Shown here: in pieces, positions 10,821 to 22,400 of the stretch
Numbering within the stretch: position 1 is the first letter of the stretch
Layout of the letters: each line of letters begins with the position of its first letter
Assembly (NCBI GenBank): GCA_029721515.1
Contig: CM056567.1
Coordinates: 9,759,507 to 9,823,506, forward strand
DNA: 64,000 nucleotides
Source: Synanceia verrucosa
Taxonomy: Eukaryota > Chordata > Actinopteri > Perciformes > Synanceiidae
Reading direction: 5' to 3'
Made by a program: the position numbers and the translations under genes
The notes under the pieces: generated by a model
What the model saw: only the letters and a program-made list of their open reading frames with translations
Databases searched by the model: none
Told to the model about the DNA's origin: nothing

Positions 10821-12884
10821 AATCACACTATAGTGCCTTGGAAGAAAATGTCATAAAAATGTAGTTTGTTGAAAGCACTAGTTGTTTGGTAAATAAAAAA
10901 TAATGGATAAATAAACTAATTTCCAAATGGTTAAAGAAACAAAATATCAAACATGGTACGTGTTCATTATTTTTAATTTCCAAATAACTGATGTCAAAAT
11001 GAGAATATTTACAAGAGAAAATATGTATGAGCTGTACAAAGAAATATACATGCAAAGATAAAAAAAAAAAAAATCAAAACAAAATAGCAATGTAATTCAT
11101 GAAATAAATGGAACTGGAAAAAAACATGACAAAAAACAAACAATGAAAAAACAACCTAAACTGAGGTATCCAGTCCAAGCGTCCTTGCTTAATGCCGTGT
11201 GCACACCTTTAAAATAAATAAAAAGGTCACAGAGGACTGTGATCTGCTGCTAAGAGTCTTCCTCACACCAAAGCCATCTCATGTTTTAATTTCCAGGACT
11301 GACAAACAAAGCAAAAATCATTGTTTACTCGCCCTTTAGGGTAGTTTATTTCCCTAAGGGAAAGGGAATATTTGCACATAAAGTTAGAACACCACTTAGT
11401 CAATGATGTACAAAAATCTCTCATTCAACTCTTCAATTGAAACGGCAATTCTCCATAAATATCATTGTTTAATCTCCTGAGAGACTAAATAAGCCAATCG
11501 TGTTTTCAACATAGTGTTTAACTAGCATTAACAATCATTCCATGCGGCCATAGATTACCTAACTCAAATGAAACATAGTCACAATAAAACATTTCAATAA
11601 GTACTATAAAGCTAGAGCAACTTTGGTGTACCAATACTACAGAGGCATACAGTACAAAAAGTGTTAAATAATAAATTTTGATCAAAACGTTATGATTGTA
11701 GATTGTACCCTCTAACGTGGCCTGGAAGTCATAACGCTCAAGAGATCAAATAAACACAAACTACCAGCAGTGCTCGCAGTACCAAGTACATGCTTTTCTC
11801 TAGATTTATTACAGATACAACAGATGTCTTCATAAATAGTTGCATAAAATGTTAAAGCCGCAACATTGCACATGATAATCAAACATAACATACAATGAGT
11901 GCATTTACAGTAATTTGTCTTCCTCGTCCTCCACATTCACTCCCATCTGATCGGCAACCACTGAAGTGGCGACGTGTCCACTGTGACCGTGAGGGGAAGA
12001 AGGCAGAAGTCTATATACATGGTAAGGCTTAAAACATCTCATATCTGCGCAACACATGTTTTGTTCTAGGAAAAGCAAACGATGGATGTCTATAGTTTCT
12101 TCTCAGATTTGACAGTGCAGCATTGTTATTCGCGGCATGGTCATCATGGTTTCTTAGATTAGGTACATTATATAAGCGCAGCCATCAAAAAGCTCTGATC
12201 GGACGTATAAATGTCTCCATATGAACCTCAGTCACTGTCTCCAGATGTTTCACAGAGTCCAAAGTAGCACAGCAACTTTCAACTGATGAGCATCTTCTAC
12301 GCTTTTTTTTTTTTTTGAAACTTAACTTCGAGTCAGAACTTTTCTTTGTATACACTGTTTCTATAAGAAAAGGCTGCTTCTCAAAAGTGTTTGAGTTACA
12401 GTTTTAGTGTAAAAGAGCAAAAACACACACAGTCGGTGTCCCAGCAGTAAGAGGGAGGGCAGTTTGCTCACTAGCTTCGCTGGCATCTCCTTCTCCTGAA
12501 GGCTCTGCGTCTCTGCAGGGTCAAGGCTCAATCAACTGGCTCTTCTGATCAGCTGTGACTCTTGCAAAGGAAAATAAATTACTTCATAATTGTTTTTTTT
12601 TTTTTTTACATAACTATAAAATCAGTTTTGAGTTGAAACCAGCAAGCAGCAGTAGACAAAGGCATCCATTAATTTATGTGATTAGTGAGAACTCTGTTCT
12701 CGAGGGCTCTGATTGGTTTAAGACCTCAGTGGGTCTTAGTTTAATTCGTGAAAGGACTACAGGACTTTAGTAAAACATTCAGTGAAAGAGGATAAGATCA
12801 GAATTATTTCTCCTTCCTTTTACATCTGGACCATAAAGATGCTCCATTCCCCTTCTTTAGACTTGTGTATCCATTTCTTTAAAC
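10821..12884 (-). other. Intergenic DNA and probable trio 3' UTR
   Basis: Lies directly downstream of the trio stop on the - strand. Reverse-strand AATAAA hexamers (TTTATT on +) are at 11815-11820 and 11345-11350, either of which could end the trio message (3' UTR of 1.1-1.5 kb). No protein-coding frame is recognisable. Confidence 0.45.
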
Positions 12885-13436
12885 TCAGGGCTGAAGGCGA
12901 TTCTGGATGAAGCTCCGGACTCCTCCGATGGCCCGGGCGTCAGTCTGATGTTTCCTCCTGTCTATGAAGGAGATGAGGCGGGAGGTGTCCAGGCAGCCCT
13001 CTGCTCTGGCCCGGTCCTCAGCCAGACCGGGTTGCAACCACGTGTCCTGGAGGCAGAGCCCAGCTGGAGGCCTCCTGCCTGGGTCGGTCCTCAGGAGCAG
13101 GCAGATGAAGTCCCGGGCCGCCTGGCTGACGCCCTGGAAGTAATCCCTGGGAAAGCTGAAGTCGAGGCGGCAGATGTTGAGGCAGGTCTCCTCGGCGCTC
13201 TCGTCGAGGAAGGGGGAGGCACCACTCAGCAGCACGTAGGTCACCACACCCAGGCTCCAGAGGTCAGAGGTGAGCGAGACCGGCTCTCCAAGAACCAACT
13301 CTGGAGAAGCAAACTCTGGGCTGCCCAGCAGAGGGTGAACATAGTGGGCACTGTTGAGCTGGACAGCATCTCCGAAGTCTGTGAGTTTGACCGTTGGCTG
13401 GCCGCTGGAGTTGTGGGCCACCAGCAGGTTCTCAGG
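12885..13436 (-). CDS. trio: trio exon 60: kinase C-lobe, stop and tail
   Basis: Acceptor ttttcccag; 183 codons then TGA at 12887-12885. Starts PENLLV (end of the catalytic loop), then DFGDAVQLN (DFG motif), GSPEFASPE activation segment, SDLWSLGVVTYVLLSG helix F, and the C-terminal LDTSRLISFIDRRKHQ tail shared with human TRIO. Confidence 0.96.
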   Translation of the reverse strand, partial: PENLLVAHNSSGQPTVKLTDFGDAVQLNSAHYVHPLLGSPEFASPELVLGEPVSLTSDLWSLGVVTYVLLSGASPFLDESAEETCLNICRLDFSFPRDYFQGVSQAARDFICLLLRTDPGRRPPAGLCLQDTWLQPGLAEDRARAEGCLDTSRLISFIDRRKHQTDARAIGGVRSFIQNRLQP

Positions 13437-16400
13437 CTGGGAAAAGAGATTACAGGGTCAACGTATAGCATGTGGAAAAAAAGTGATGAAATAATCATAG
13501 AAAAGCTCATTGGAAAATGTCAGAGTGTAGTATGTCAAACATTTCATGACAAAGAGGTGACTGTTTCAGACGATGAAAAAGCATGAAAACAGTCATAAAG
13601 CCATACTGTGGCCTGTCATCAAATGTCTATGAGACAATGTTAGTATGTTTAATATACCATGAAAAAAAACATGACATAGTCACAGTATAGCCTGTCAAAA
13701 ATGTCATTAAAAGTTGATTTAGCATGTCAAGAATTTCCTGAAAGTTAGCATATTATGACATAAATGACAGTGTATCATGTCAAAGATGTCACAGTATAGC
13801 TTATTGAAAAAATGTTATAGATGTAAAGAGACTGCAGGCAACAACATCGTACTTGTTGCACTTTTCATATAATTTTCAGCAACAACCATGTTTTTCCACA
13901 CAAAAAAAGTAAAAAAAAAGTCATGTTGTAATATTTTGAATGATGTCACTGTATTATTTGATTTTTTTTTTTTTAATCATTGTATACACAAAATGTTAAA
14001 TAATTCTGTCTGTGCAGAAATGAATGTGCAATGCAAAAAAATGTATACCCTGAATGAATAATAATCACGTATAATATACACCAATTAGGCATAACATTAC
14101 GATCACCTGCCTAATATTGTGTTGTTCCCTCTTTTGCTGCCTCACAGTCCTGACCTCTGACCCCTGAAGGTTTATGTTGTGGGATCAGACTCCTTTTTAT
14201 CAGAGCCAGCTTTAACTTCTCTGGTCTGTTGGATCAGACCACCAGGACCAGCCTTCACTCCCCACCTGCATCAATGATCCTTGTCCTGGTTCACCACTGG
14301 TCCTTCCTTGAACTTTTGGATGACCAGTGTTATTCACTTCACCTGTCAGTGGTCATAATGTTATGCTGATTGGTGTATAGTAATATAGTATGTAGCCCTG
14401 TGCTGCAAAATGTAATATCAAGAATAGAAATTAAACATTTAAGTAAAGCTGCTTACTTTTACGTCCAAATGCACTATCCTGCAGTTGTGCAGGTAGTGTA
14501 AAGCTTCTAAAACGTCTCTTAGATAGCCAGCCACTTTCTCCTCCGTTAGATTCCCCCAGCTAACAATATAGTCCAGCAGACGACCTTGGTCAGCCCTGAA
14601 ACACAAACATCACCAATAACGGACTGAAGAAATGCAACGGGCCATCAAGACGAAGGAGCTTCATACGTGCGTCGTTTATTTTGTACTCACATCTCCAGGA
14701 CGAGGGCGTAGCTGCTGGGGGTTTCATACGTGTCGATCAGGCTGACTATGTGGGGGTGTTGGAGCCTCTGGAGCAGATTGAGTTCCTGAGTCACCCGATC
14801 CCTCCTCATCAGCTTCTTGTTCACCTGTTTGACCGCCACCAGACGTTTGGTGCCCCGCTGGTCACAACGTTTGACAACAGAGAAGCGACCCCTGAGGAGA
14901 AGAAAGAGGACGGACATTCACATAGTTTACTTCAGGTCAAGTAAATGAATTTAAAGTGCCACTGACGTATATGTACGTCAAAGTGTGTTTTGGTGGGTGG
15001 CTCAAGAGGGCGCTCCCACACAGCCTGTGAGTAATTTTGGGGCTTCTGGGATTTGTAGTCGCGACATAAAGAGACAGTATACGCTACAAAGATCAAAGCA
15101 GGAAGTGGAGACGATCGCGATTAGCGAGCAAAACAAAGCAATCTGGACAAAAAGTGGTGATTTTGATGAAACTGGCTTCTACTCTCCCTCTGATAAAACA
15201 AGAATGGAACAAAGTAAAAACAAATGTTTTTTTTCATGATGAAATATAGAGTTTCTTCTTTCATTTGAGCTACTCAGTGGTTTCAGAGGCATGGTACAAA
15301 ATATTCTGTGGGTCTGACTCAAAATGACTCAAAATGGCCAAAAACGCTGGTACAAAGCACTTCCTGCTTTAAAAAAGGGCTGGCACTCGAAGAGTTAAGG
15401 AAGAAAACGCTGAATGTCAAAGGTGAGTCTATTACCTGCCCAGTTCAACCACCTCAGTGTAGTGAGACTCAAAGTTGTCTTTCCAGCTCACTTTGATCCC
15501 ATCAGTGGACACTGCTCAGACACAACACAGACCATCAGTTCACGGCCACACTGAGCAGCAGCAGGTAAAACGAGCTCTGTGATCGACACGGTATATTTTG
15601 TTTCTTCTTACCTAACACTCTGAGGCTAGCGGATGACGTGACACTGCCCAGCTCGTTTGTAGCAACACACGTGTAAATGCCATCGTCCTCAGAGGCCACG
15701 CCGATTATCCGCAGCGTTGCTTCACCCGTGTCACTGCAATAATGTTAATTTACATTTGATTTCAACAGCTGACTGTGTCACTGCAATAAATCTCATCTAA
15801 ATGGTAGTCTGGTTGAGTTCTGGTAGCGTTTCTTACCTGTAGGCGATGCTGAAGTGTCCGTTGTTGGTGAGGTTGCTCTGGTTGGGTCCCTTCCAGGTGA
15901 CAGCGGCTCGAGGTCGACCACAGACTTTACACCTGAGAGTGACGCTCTCTCCGTTGTCACATGTCACATCACTCAGAGGTATAAGGAACTCTGGGGGAAC
16001 TAAAACAGGAGGGAAAAATTATGATCTTCAAAATTCAGCACCGAGTGCTTAAAACTGTTCAACAGTGCTTTTGCTCATACATGGAATTAAGTTTAGTTAA
16101 TCTCTAAAGAAGCAATTCCACAAGGTAACACTCACCATCATAGATGTAGTTTGGATTTAGAAGCTGAAAAGAAAGAACAGAGCTTGTCAGAATTGCTCAG
16201 TGGTGCAGAGATGTGACTTAACAGCAGCACTGGAGTGTCCTTGGAGGTACTGATAAACTCACCTTTACAGAAACTTTATTGGCAAGGCCTTCTCTGGACT
16301 TCCTGTAACCGTTTTCCAGCTTGGTGTCTTTCTTTGCCTCCTTCTCCTTCTTCTCAGATTTTTTGCGGATGCGCAGGGACGTGTGCCAGGACGAAGACTT

Positions 16401-19400
16401 CCTACTGTGACGACAAGATGGATTGAGTCAAATCAAACTGTTTCACAGCGAGTAGGTGAGTCAAACATACTAAAACATCATCTTGATTAGCCTTATTTAA
16501 AAAAAAAAAAAAAAAAATTCAGTTCAGGACAACTGCCTACCAGATTTAAACCTGATAGTTCCTCAAAAAACATCTTAACAGAACAGTAAAAAACTTACTT
16601 CATGGATGCCTCGGGGCAGTCGGGGGCGATGGCTGAGGTGTGTCCCAGTACAAATCCGGGGATCCAGCCCTCGGCGGCGGGGCCCTGCTCCGTAGCCGCC
16701 CTGAACACCAGAAACATGTTTTGCTGGTTGCTGGCCAAGATCTGGACCACCTCGCCCTGACTGACGCTGATCTCATCCTCCTTCACGGCCATGTAGTCCT
16801 GAGTCACCAACATGGTGGATACGCTACTGCTGCTGCTACTTTCACTCTGCATGACAGGGAGGAAACACCAACACGTAGAAAATTACAAACCCCATTTAAG
16901 TAAAGTGTCAAATCTTAAATCAAGTTGACTCATTTTGAGTGAACTGAAGTTTCCTTTACGTTTGGTAAAAAAAGGAGCTAGAAAGGCAGATATGATTGCT
17001 GTCCACTTGATTAAGTGCAAGAAAGACCAAAAAACAGTTTGATTCATTGTTTTCTTCTTGGGGAAAAAAAGAGCTGGATGAAGAAAAGCAGGAATAAGAT
17101 GAAGATTTCCATTTCACTCATCTTTGCTCTGCAGCTCCAGGCAAAGAGGAAAGAGGAGGAACGTTAGGTTGAATGAGAGGATCTCTGGAGTACGTTTGTA
17201 GGCGCACCACAAACGTTGAGGGTTAGTTGTAGGTACACTACATTTCAGTGACACATCATGAAGACAGCAGGAGGTGAAGGACGGCCAACAGGAAGTCAGG
17301 TGTTAGTGGAAGCTTTGTTAGAGTTAAGAAATCTAGAGACAGCCTTGAAAGGGAACCACTGAAGACCTGACTGAGGTCCACTAGAGAAAACAGTTGAAAC
17401 TTTTGCTAGAGATTGCCTTCAGAGGAAGCTAGAGAGGATGATGTTGAAGAGCAGTGGAGGTTGTCAGAGACAGATTAGTAGCACTGGCTGCAGCAGGACA
17501 GGAGACAGACAGGACAGGATAGACCCTCTGCCTGGGTGTTAGTCGGTGCAGCGCAGGGCAGCGGGTAGTAGTCTTACCCCATTACTCTGGGTGGACTGGA
17601 TGGACTGCTCACTGGCCGATGAGCACGTACTCATGCGGTCGGCTTCCTTGCTGTGCGTGGAGTGTCTGTGGGTTTGGCTCCCAGATCCAGAGCCAGTCTG
17701 GATCTGGTTCGAGTTCTGACGGACCGGAGTCTCTCCTGCGTCCCCCGGGAAGGTGAACGAGCCAGGCCGGCTGGCTGGAGAGCCCGGCATGGAGCTCCAG
17801 AAGCCAGAACCAGACTTCTGGCCTGGACTGGGAGGGGGAGGAGGAAGGCCATCCTTGCCGAAGGCAGGAGTGGCCAAAGGGGGGGCCATAGGGGACACAG
17901 CTCCTGGCCGTGGTTTGGAAGTGGGTGTAGAGGGCAGAGGCCCAACCGTTGCGCGGGGGATAGGGGCTACAGCACTGGCAGGAGTGGGGGTCTGGGCTTG
18001 GTCCTCTGGGGTCTGGATGGGGCGCTTGCCCTGCGGGCTACCCCCTGAAGGGAGCACGGGAGAGGGGACAGGACAAGGGGATGGACCTGGATCATAAGTG
18101 AGCAAAACCCACACCTCAGTCAAATCTTTCATTTTGCCAATTAAAACAATTTTTCCCAGAAATACAGACATTTCATACCTGACATCTTGTTTGGACCGTC
18201 TGGGTCGGCCCCGGGATGGTGACGAAGGGGCTGGGGCAGGCGGGAGGGCTGGGGGATCCTGGAGGGTCGACGAGAGCCACCCTGGGACCCTAAAGGAACG
18301 GCGCTACCCTGGGAGCTCCCACCTCCGACTCCAGCGGCCACACTGGACCCACTGCCACCTCCAACAGGAGCCCCCATGTTGGGCACACTGGACCCACCAC
18401 TCGCCCCCACATGGTTCCTCTGATACTCTGTCGGTGACATCAGAGTTGTGATGATGTACGAGGGAAACAAGGGTGGCCATGTAGCAAACAGTTCCTTCTA
18501 TAAAACTTAGCGTACCATTGAGGAAGTTGCGTTGGCTCTCAAGCATCTGGCTGATCTGAAGGGTCCAGACCTCACGCACCCCTGGGTGGGAGGAGTGGAG
18601 GACAAAGGACTCTACGGTGCCATTGGTCGATCGGGACGTGAGGATGAACTTACAGGGATCGCTTTCCATATTCTCCTCTACACCCAGACAGCTGACCTGG
18701 AGGGAATATGTGTAAATATTCCAGTCAGTCTAAAGTAAATATTAACATTAAGCCCCTAGATGTATTTCCAGTCCAATAGTTTTTAGGAATACTTTTATTC
18801 TGCAACTTTCTTTTTTTAATATTTGTCTAAATAAAAATGGTATCAATAAGACCTTTAAACTTGCATTTTTCTTTTAAAGTCCAGCACACCGGTCATACAA
18901 CAGACAACGGCTTCTTCAAATAAAAGCTCCCTATAAATAACAACGGAGTTCCTGCCCATGTTGCATAACAATGATCTTCTTCTGAAAAGAAAATGTGTCT
19001 GACTTTACCCCCAAAAAATTAAATTTAGAAAATGCTGGAGTTGTTGCTCCAGCAGAGGGAGCTGCAGGCCTGTTTAACTGACAGACTTCTCTGGCTCTGG
19101 CTATAGTATGGGGTTCATTTTAAAAGTCAAATTTAATACTTTTTAAGACCTCAACAAATTTAATAAGACCCAGAAATGTCATAACAATTTATTTGGTAGA
19201 ATATAGTCAATTTATTGTAGGGCTTGACCAATATGGAGTTTTTGAGGCCAATGTTGATATTTAGCAGGAAAAAAATCTGATAACCAATTAATCTCCTATA
19301 GAATTTTTAGTATTTGTTTCAGCCCTGTAATGATATAAATTGAAGGATAACACTTTTTTCAACAACTTTAATTTCACAACTTTCAAGAAGAAAGAAGTGA

Positions 19401-22400
19401 ACTTTGTGAAGAAAATAACGTGCGTACCTTGATGCTGTTCTTGTAGAGGAAGCCTGGCAAGGAGAAACCTTTCTTCTTATCGAGGGGCTCGCTGAAGATG
19501 ACCACCTGCTCAAAGAGGAAGACTCTCCTCTCCTTCATCCGGCCAAGCACACCGCTCTCAGGGTCGGACACCATGAACGTGTCCTGCAGCAAAAGGCGCC
19601 CCTGAGCTACGATCTTCCCCTGGAGAAACAGAAGGACAAGATGCAAACAGAAGATTAGATGTAAGAAGGAAGGGAGACGACTGAAGAAAAAGTGAAATTA
19701 TATGAAATAGTTTTTGTTATTAAGGCAACAGAACGTGTTGGTGATGAGTGTAGCGTTTGCTTTTGATTTCTTACATCGAATCCCTGTAGCCTGCCGACAT
19801 TCATCATGTCATTACACCTTTTTGCCACGATGCACATGACCTCCACTGCTTTCTGTGAGAGACACAAATAATCAAAGGGTTGATGGGATTGCTGAACATG
19901 TTTGGCCCGATTTTAAGATAAAGAAGCATCTCATAATCTTACCTCCAGCTCCACAGAGTCCAGCCCAGCCTTTTTAGACTGATTCACAAACTCCTAATGC
20001 AGAAAACATGCGTGTAAGAAAACAGGAATATGAAGTGGCAGAGACGTACATGTACAGACCGAATGACAGTGACACTGCATTAATGACTGGCACAAAACTT
20101 GTACTCAGTAAAAATGGGAAAAACTATCAAATTGTTGATTTAAAATACTAGAAATATTACTTAGGCTATGGAATAACTTAGGACTTATTCATTTGATCTA
20201 TTTCCGAGACAGTTAACTTGCTTTCTGACACACAACACAGGAACTGGAAGCTATTAGAGAAAGGTGGCAGCAATTTCATTTAGTAGCCAGCAGGGTAATA
20301 AAAACAAGCATATCCAACATGTTATGATGTATCAGATAGCTGCTGTGAGGGCAGATTGACTGGATTCTGTGTCTAACTGGGGCTTCAATTAAAAGCACAT
20401 GGATGCCAGACAGAGGGGAGTGGAACCATCAGCTAAAGCTCTGGTGCCTCTGTTGTATTTCAACAGACCAACCTTGATCAGCAGCTGGTACTTCATGATC
20501 CTCGAGACTGGCTCATTGAGCAGGTGTGTGATCTGTAGCCTGTGTCCCAGCCGCTGCTTAAGGTCCTACAAAGGTCAGAGGTTAATAGAGAGGCTGATAG
20601 CTAGAAGCAGGTTTGCAGCATCTGATGCGTCTCAATGGGCTCATACCTCGAAGTAGGTGTCAATGTACTCTGAGACGATGTGCTCTGACTTGGGCTTGTT
20701 TTGACAGTACACCACATACATGTTTAGTCTCCGCTCCTGGACACAGAAAGCACACACATTTAAACATGTGAGTAAATGTATTCAAGTGTGTTCAACTAGA
20801 GCAGAAGTTAGAAATTCGTTGTGTGGACGAACCTGTTTGAGAAAGAGCGGTCCCAGTCTGTCAGGGTCCTCCAAACATTTCTCAAATTCCACAAGTAAGA
20901 AACTAAACGAGAAAGATGAGAAAGGAGTGAGTTGCAGCTCTAGTGAGTCAGAACACAGAGAATGTGAGCGTCACGTACTCTTTGTGCCAGTCGTAGATCT
21001 GGTGGATGTTGCCAAATACAATTTTGTCTTTTCCCTTCATATCATCAGGGACACCCTCCTCCTTCATCCGGCTCATGTAGCCCTTATGATGGAGACACAC
21101 AAACACATATTTACTACAGAGAGCCTGTAAAGTTTAATTATTTCAGTGGCTTTTTAAAATGCTAGTCAAAATAATAAGATGTGCTACTATAAGGAACCAC
21201 TCTGCTTGGTTACAGATTGACTTACCATGAAACGACAAACCTTCAGAGGTGATGCTCAACTAATTAAGCAGATAACAAAGCATCAACTCACCTCCACCAC
21301 CAGGCTGAGATCTCTGACATAATGTCTCTCTGTCTCCACCAACTCCAGCAGAATGTAGCTACAGCAAAGAAAAGACAAATCTTCGACTCAAGATTCAACA
21401 AGTAAGCAGGATGGATGGAGGAAGCGGACATACTGTCTTTTTTTGAGGACGCTGTTCCTGCGCTCGTCCATCTCTTCAATGGGGGAGGATGAGGAGAGGA
21501 GGGAGTTGTCAGAGGGGTTGAAAGAGGGAGAGCTGCTGTCTCCCTGTTCTACCGACAGTGAACTGGGTCTGTCCTCCAGAGCCTGAAGCAGAGGAAGAAC
21601 AAGGTGAACTTAAGTGTGTGAAACAGAGCACATTTTCTGCTTTGGCAGATAATCAAACTAAGTCATGTAAAGTGACCATACTCCACTCGCTATTGTACAC
21701 ACATTTCTATTTTATTTTATTTCTATTCATTTCTAGATGTCTTCAAACATTTTCAATCCTTGTGAGAATTTCTTATTACACTGGGCAGATTTCTCACAAC
21801 AGCAGCACACTGTTTGAAATTAATATAATTATATAATTTTGTAATATAACATTTCAAATGTTTAATTTATCTGGGAATACCTCTGAAGGTGAGTAAGTTG
21901 ACGTGAGACAGATTCAAATTCTTTACAAACTAAATGTACCGAAGGACACATCACACTTTCTCCTTGCTTTGCTTTGTTATCCTACCATCTTGCTTTTGAC
22001 CAGCTCCTCGATGGCGCTCACCAACTCGGCGGCACTGGGCGTCTCTGAACTGGATGGACGGACCGACAGACGAGAAGAGGTCTGGGTGTAAATGGAGAGA
22101 TGAGAGTATGGAGGGAGAAAGAGCATCAGAACCAATAGAGACACACAATCTAACAATTCCTTCTAACTCTATGTGGTGTTAATGCAGCTCTTCTACAGAA
22201 AACACAGTGTTCAAGCAATGGGGCTATACTTTAATTGATACAAGCACTACTCGTCATTAACGGACTATTAAATAAAAGAAAATTATAAATCTCTAAAGCT
22301 GACAATAAATGTTCTTATCTGTTTCTTGGGAAAACTTCAAGGTTCATTGAACCCATGAATGTGAACCTTCATTTACTAATAGATTGGAGCAGTCTATACA

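Noticed and set aside
12948..13586. 212-codon open frame on the + strand
   Set aside because: Antisense shadow of the trio kinase exon; no recognisable protein.
14457..14595. HLD in place of HRD read as a pseudokinase sign
   Set aside because: HLD is normal for TRIO/KALRN kinases; the catalytic Asp, Lys, DFG and glycine loop are all present.
14964..14979. Palindrome gacgtatatgtacgtc as a regulatory site
   Set aside because: Only 6-base arms; expected by chance in a window this long.
17653..18097. Open frames on + opposite the proline-rich linker
   Set aside because: They arise because the GC-rich linker exon has few stops in any frame.
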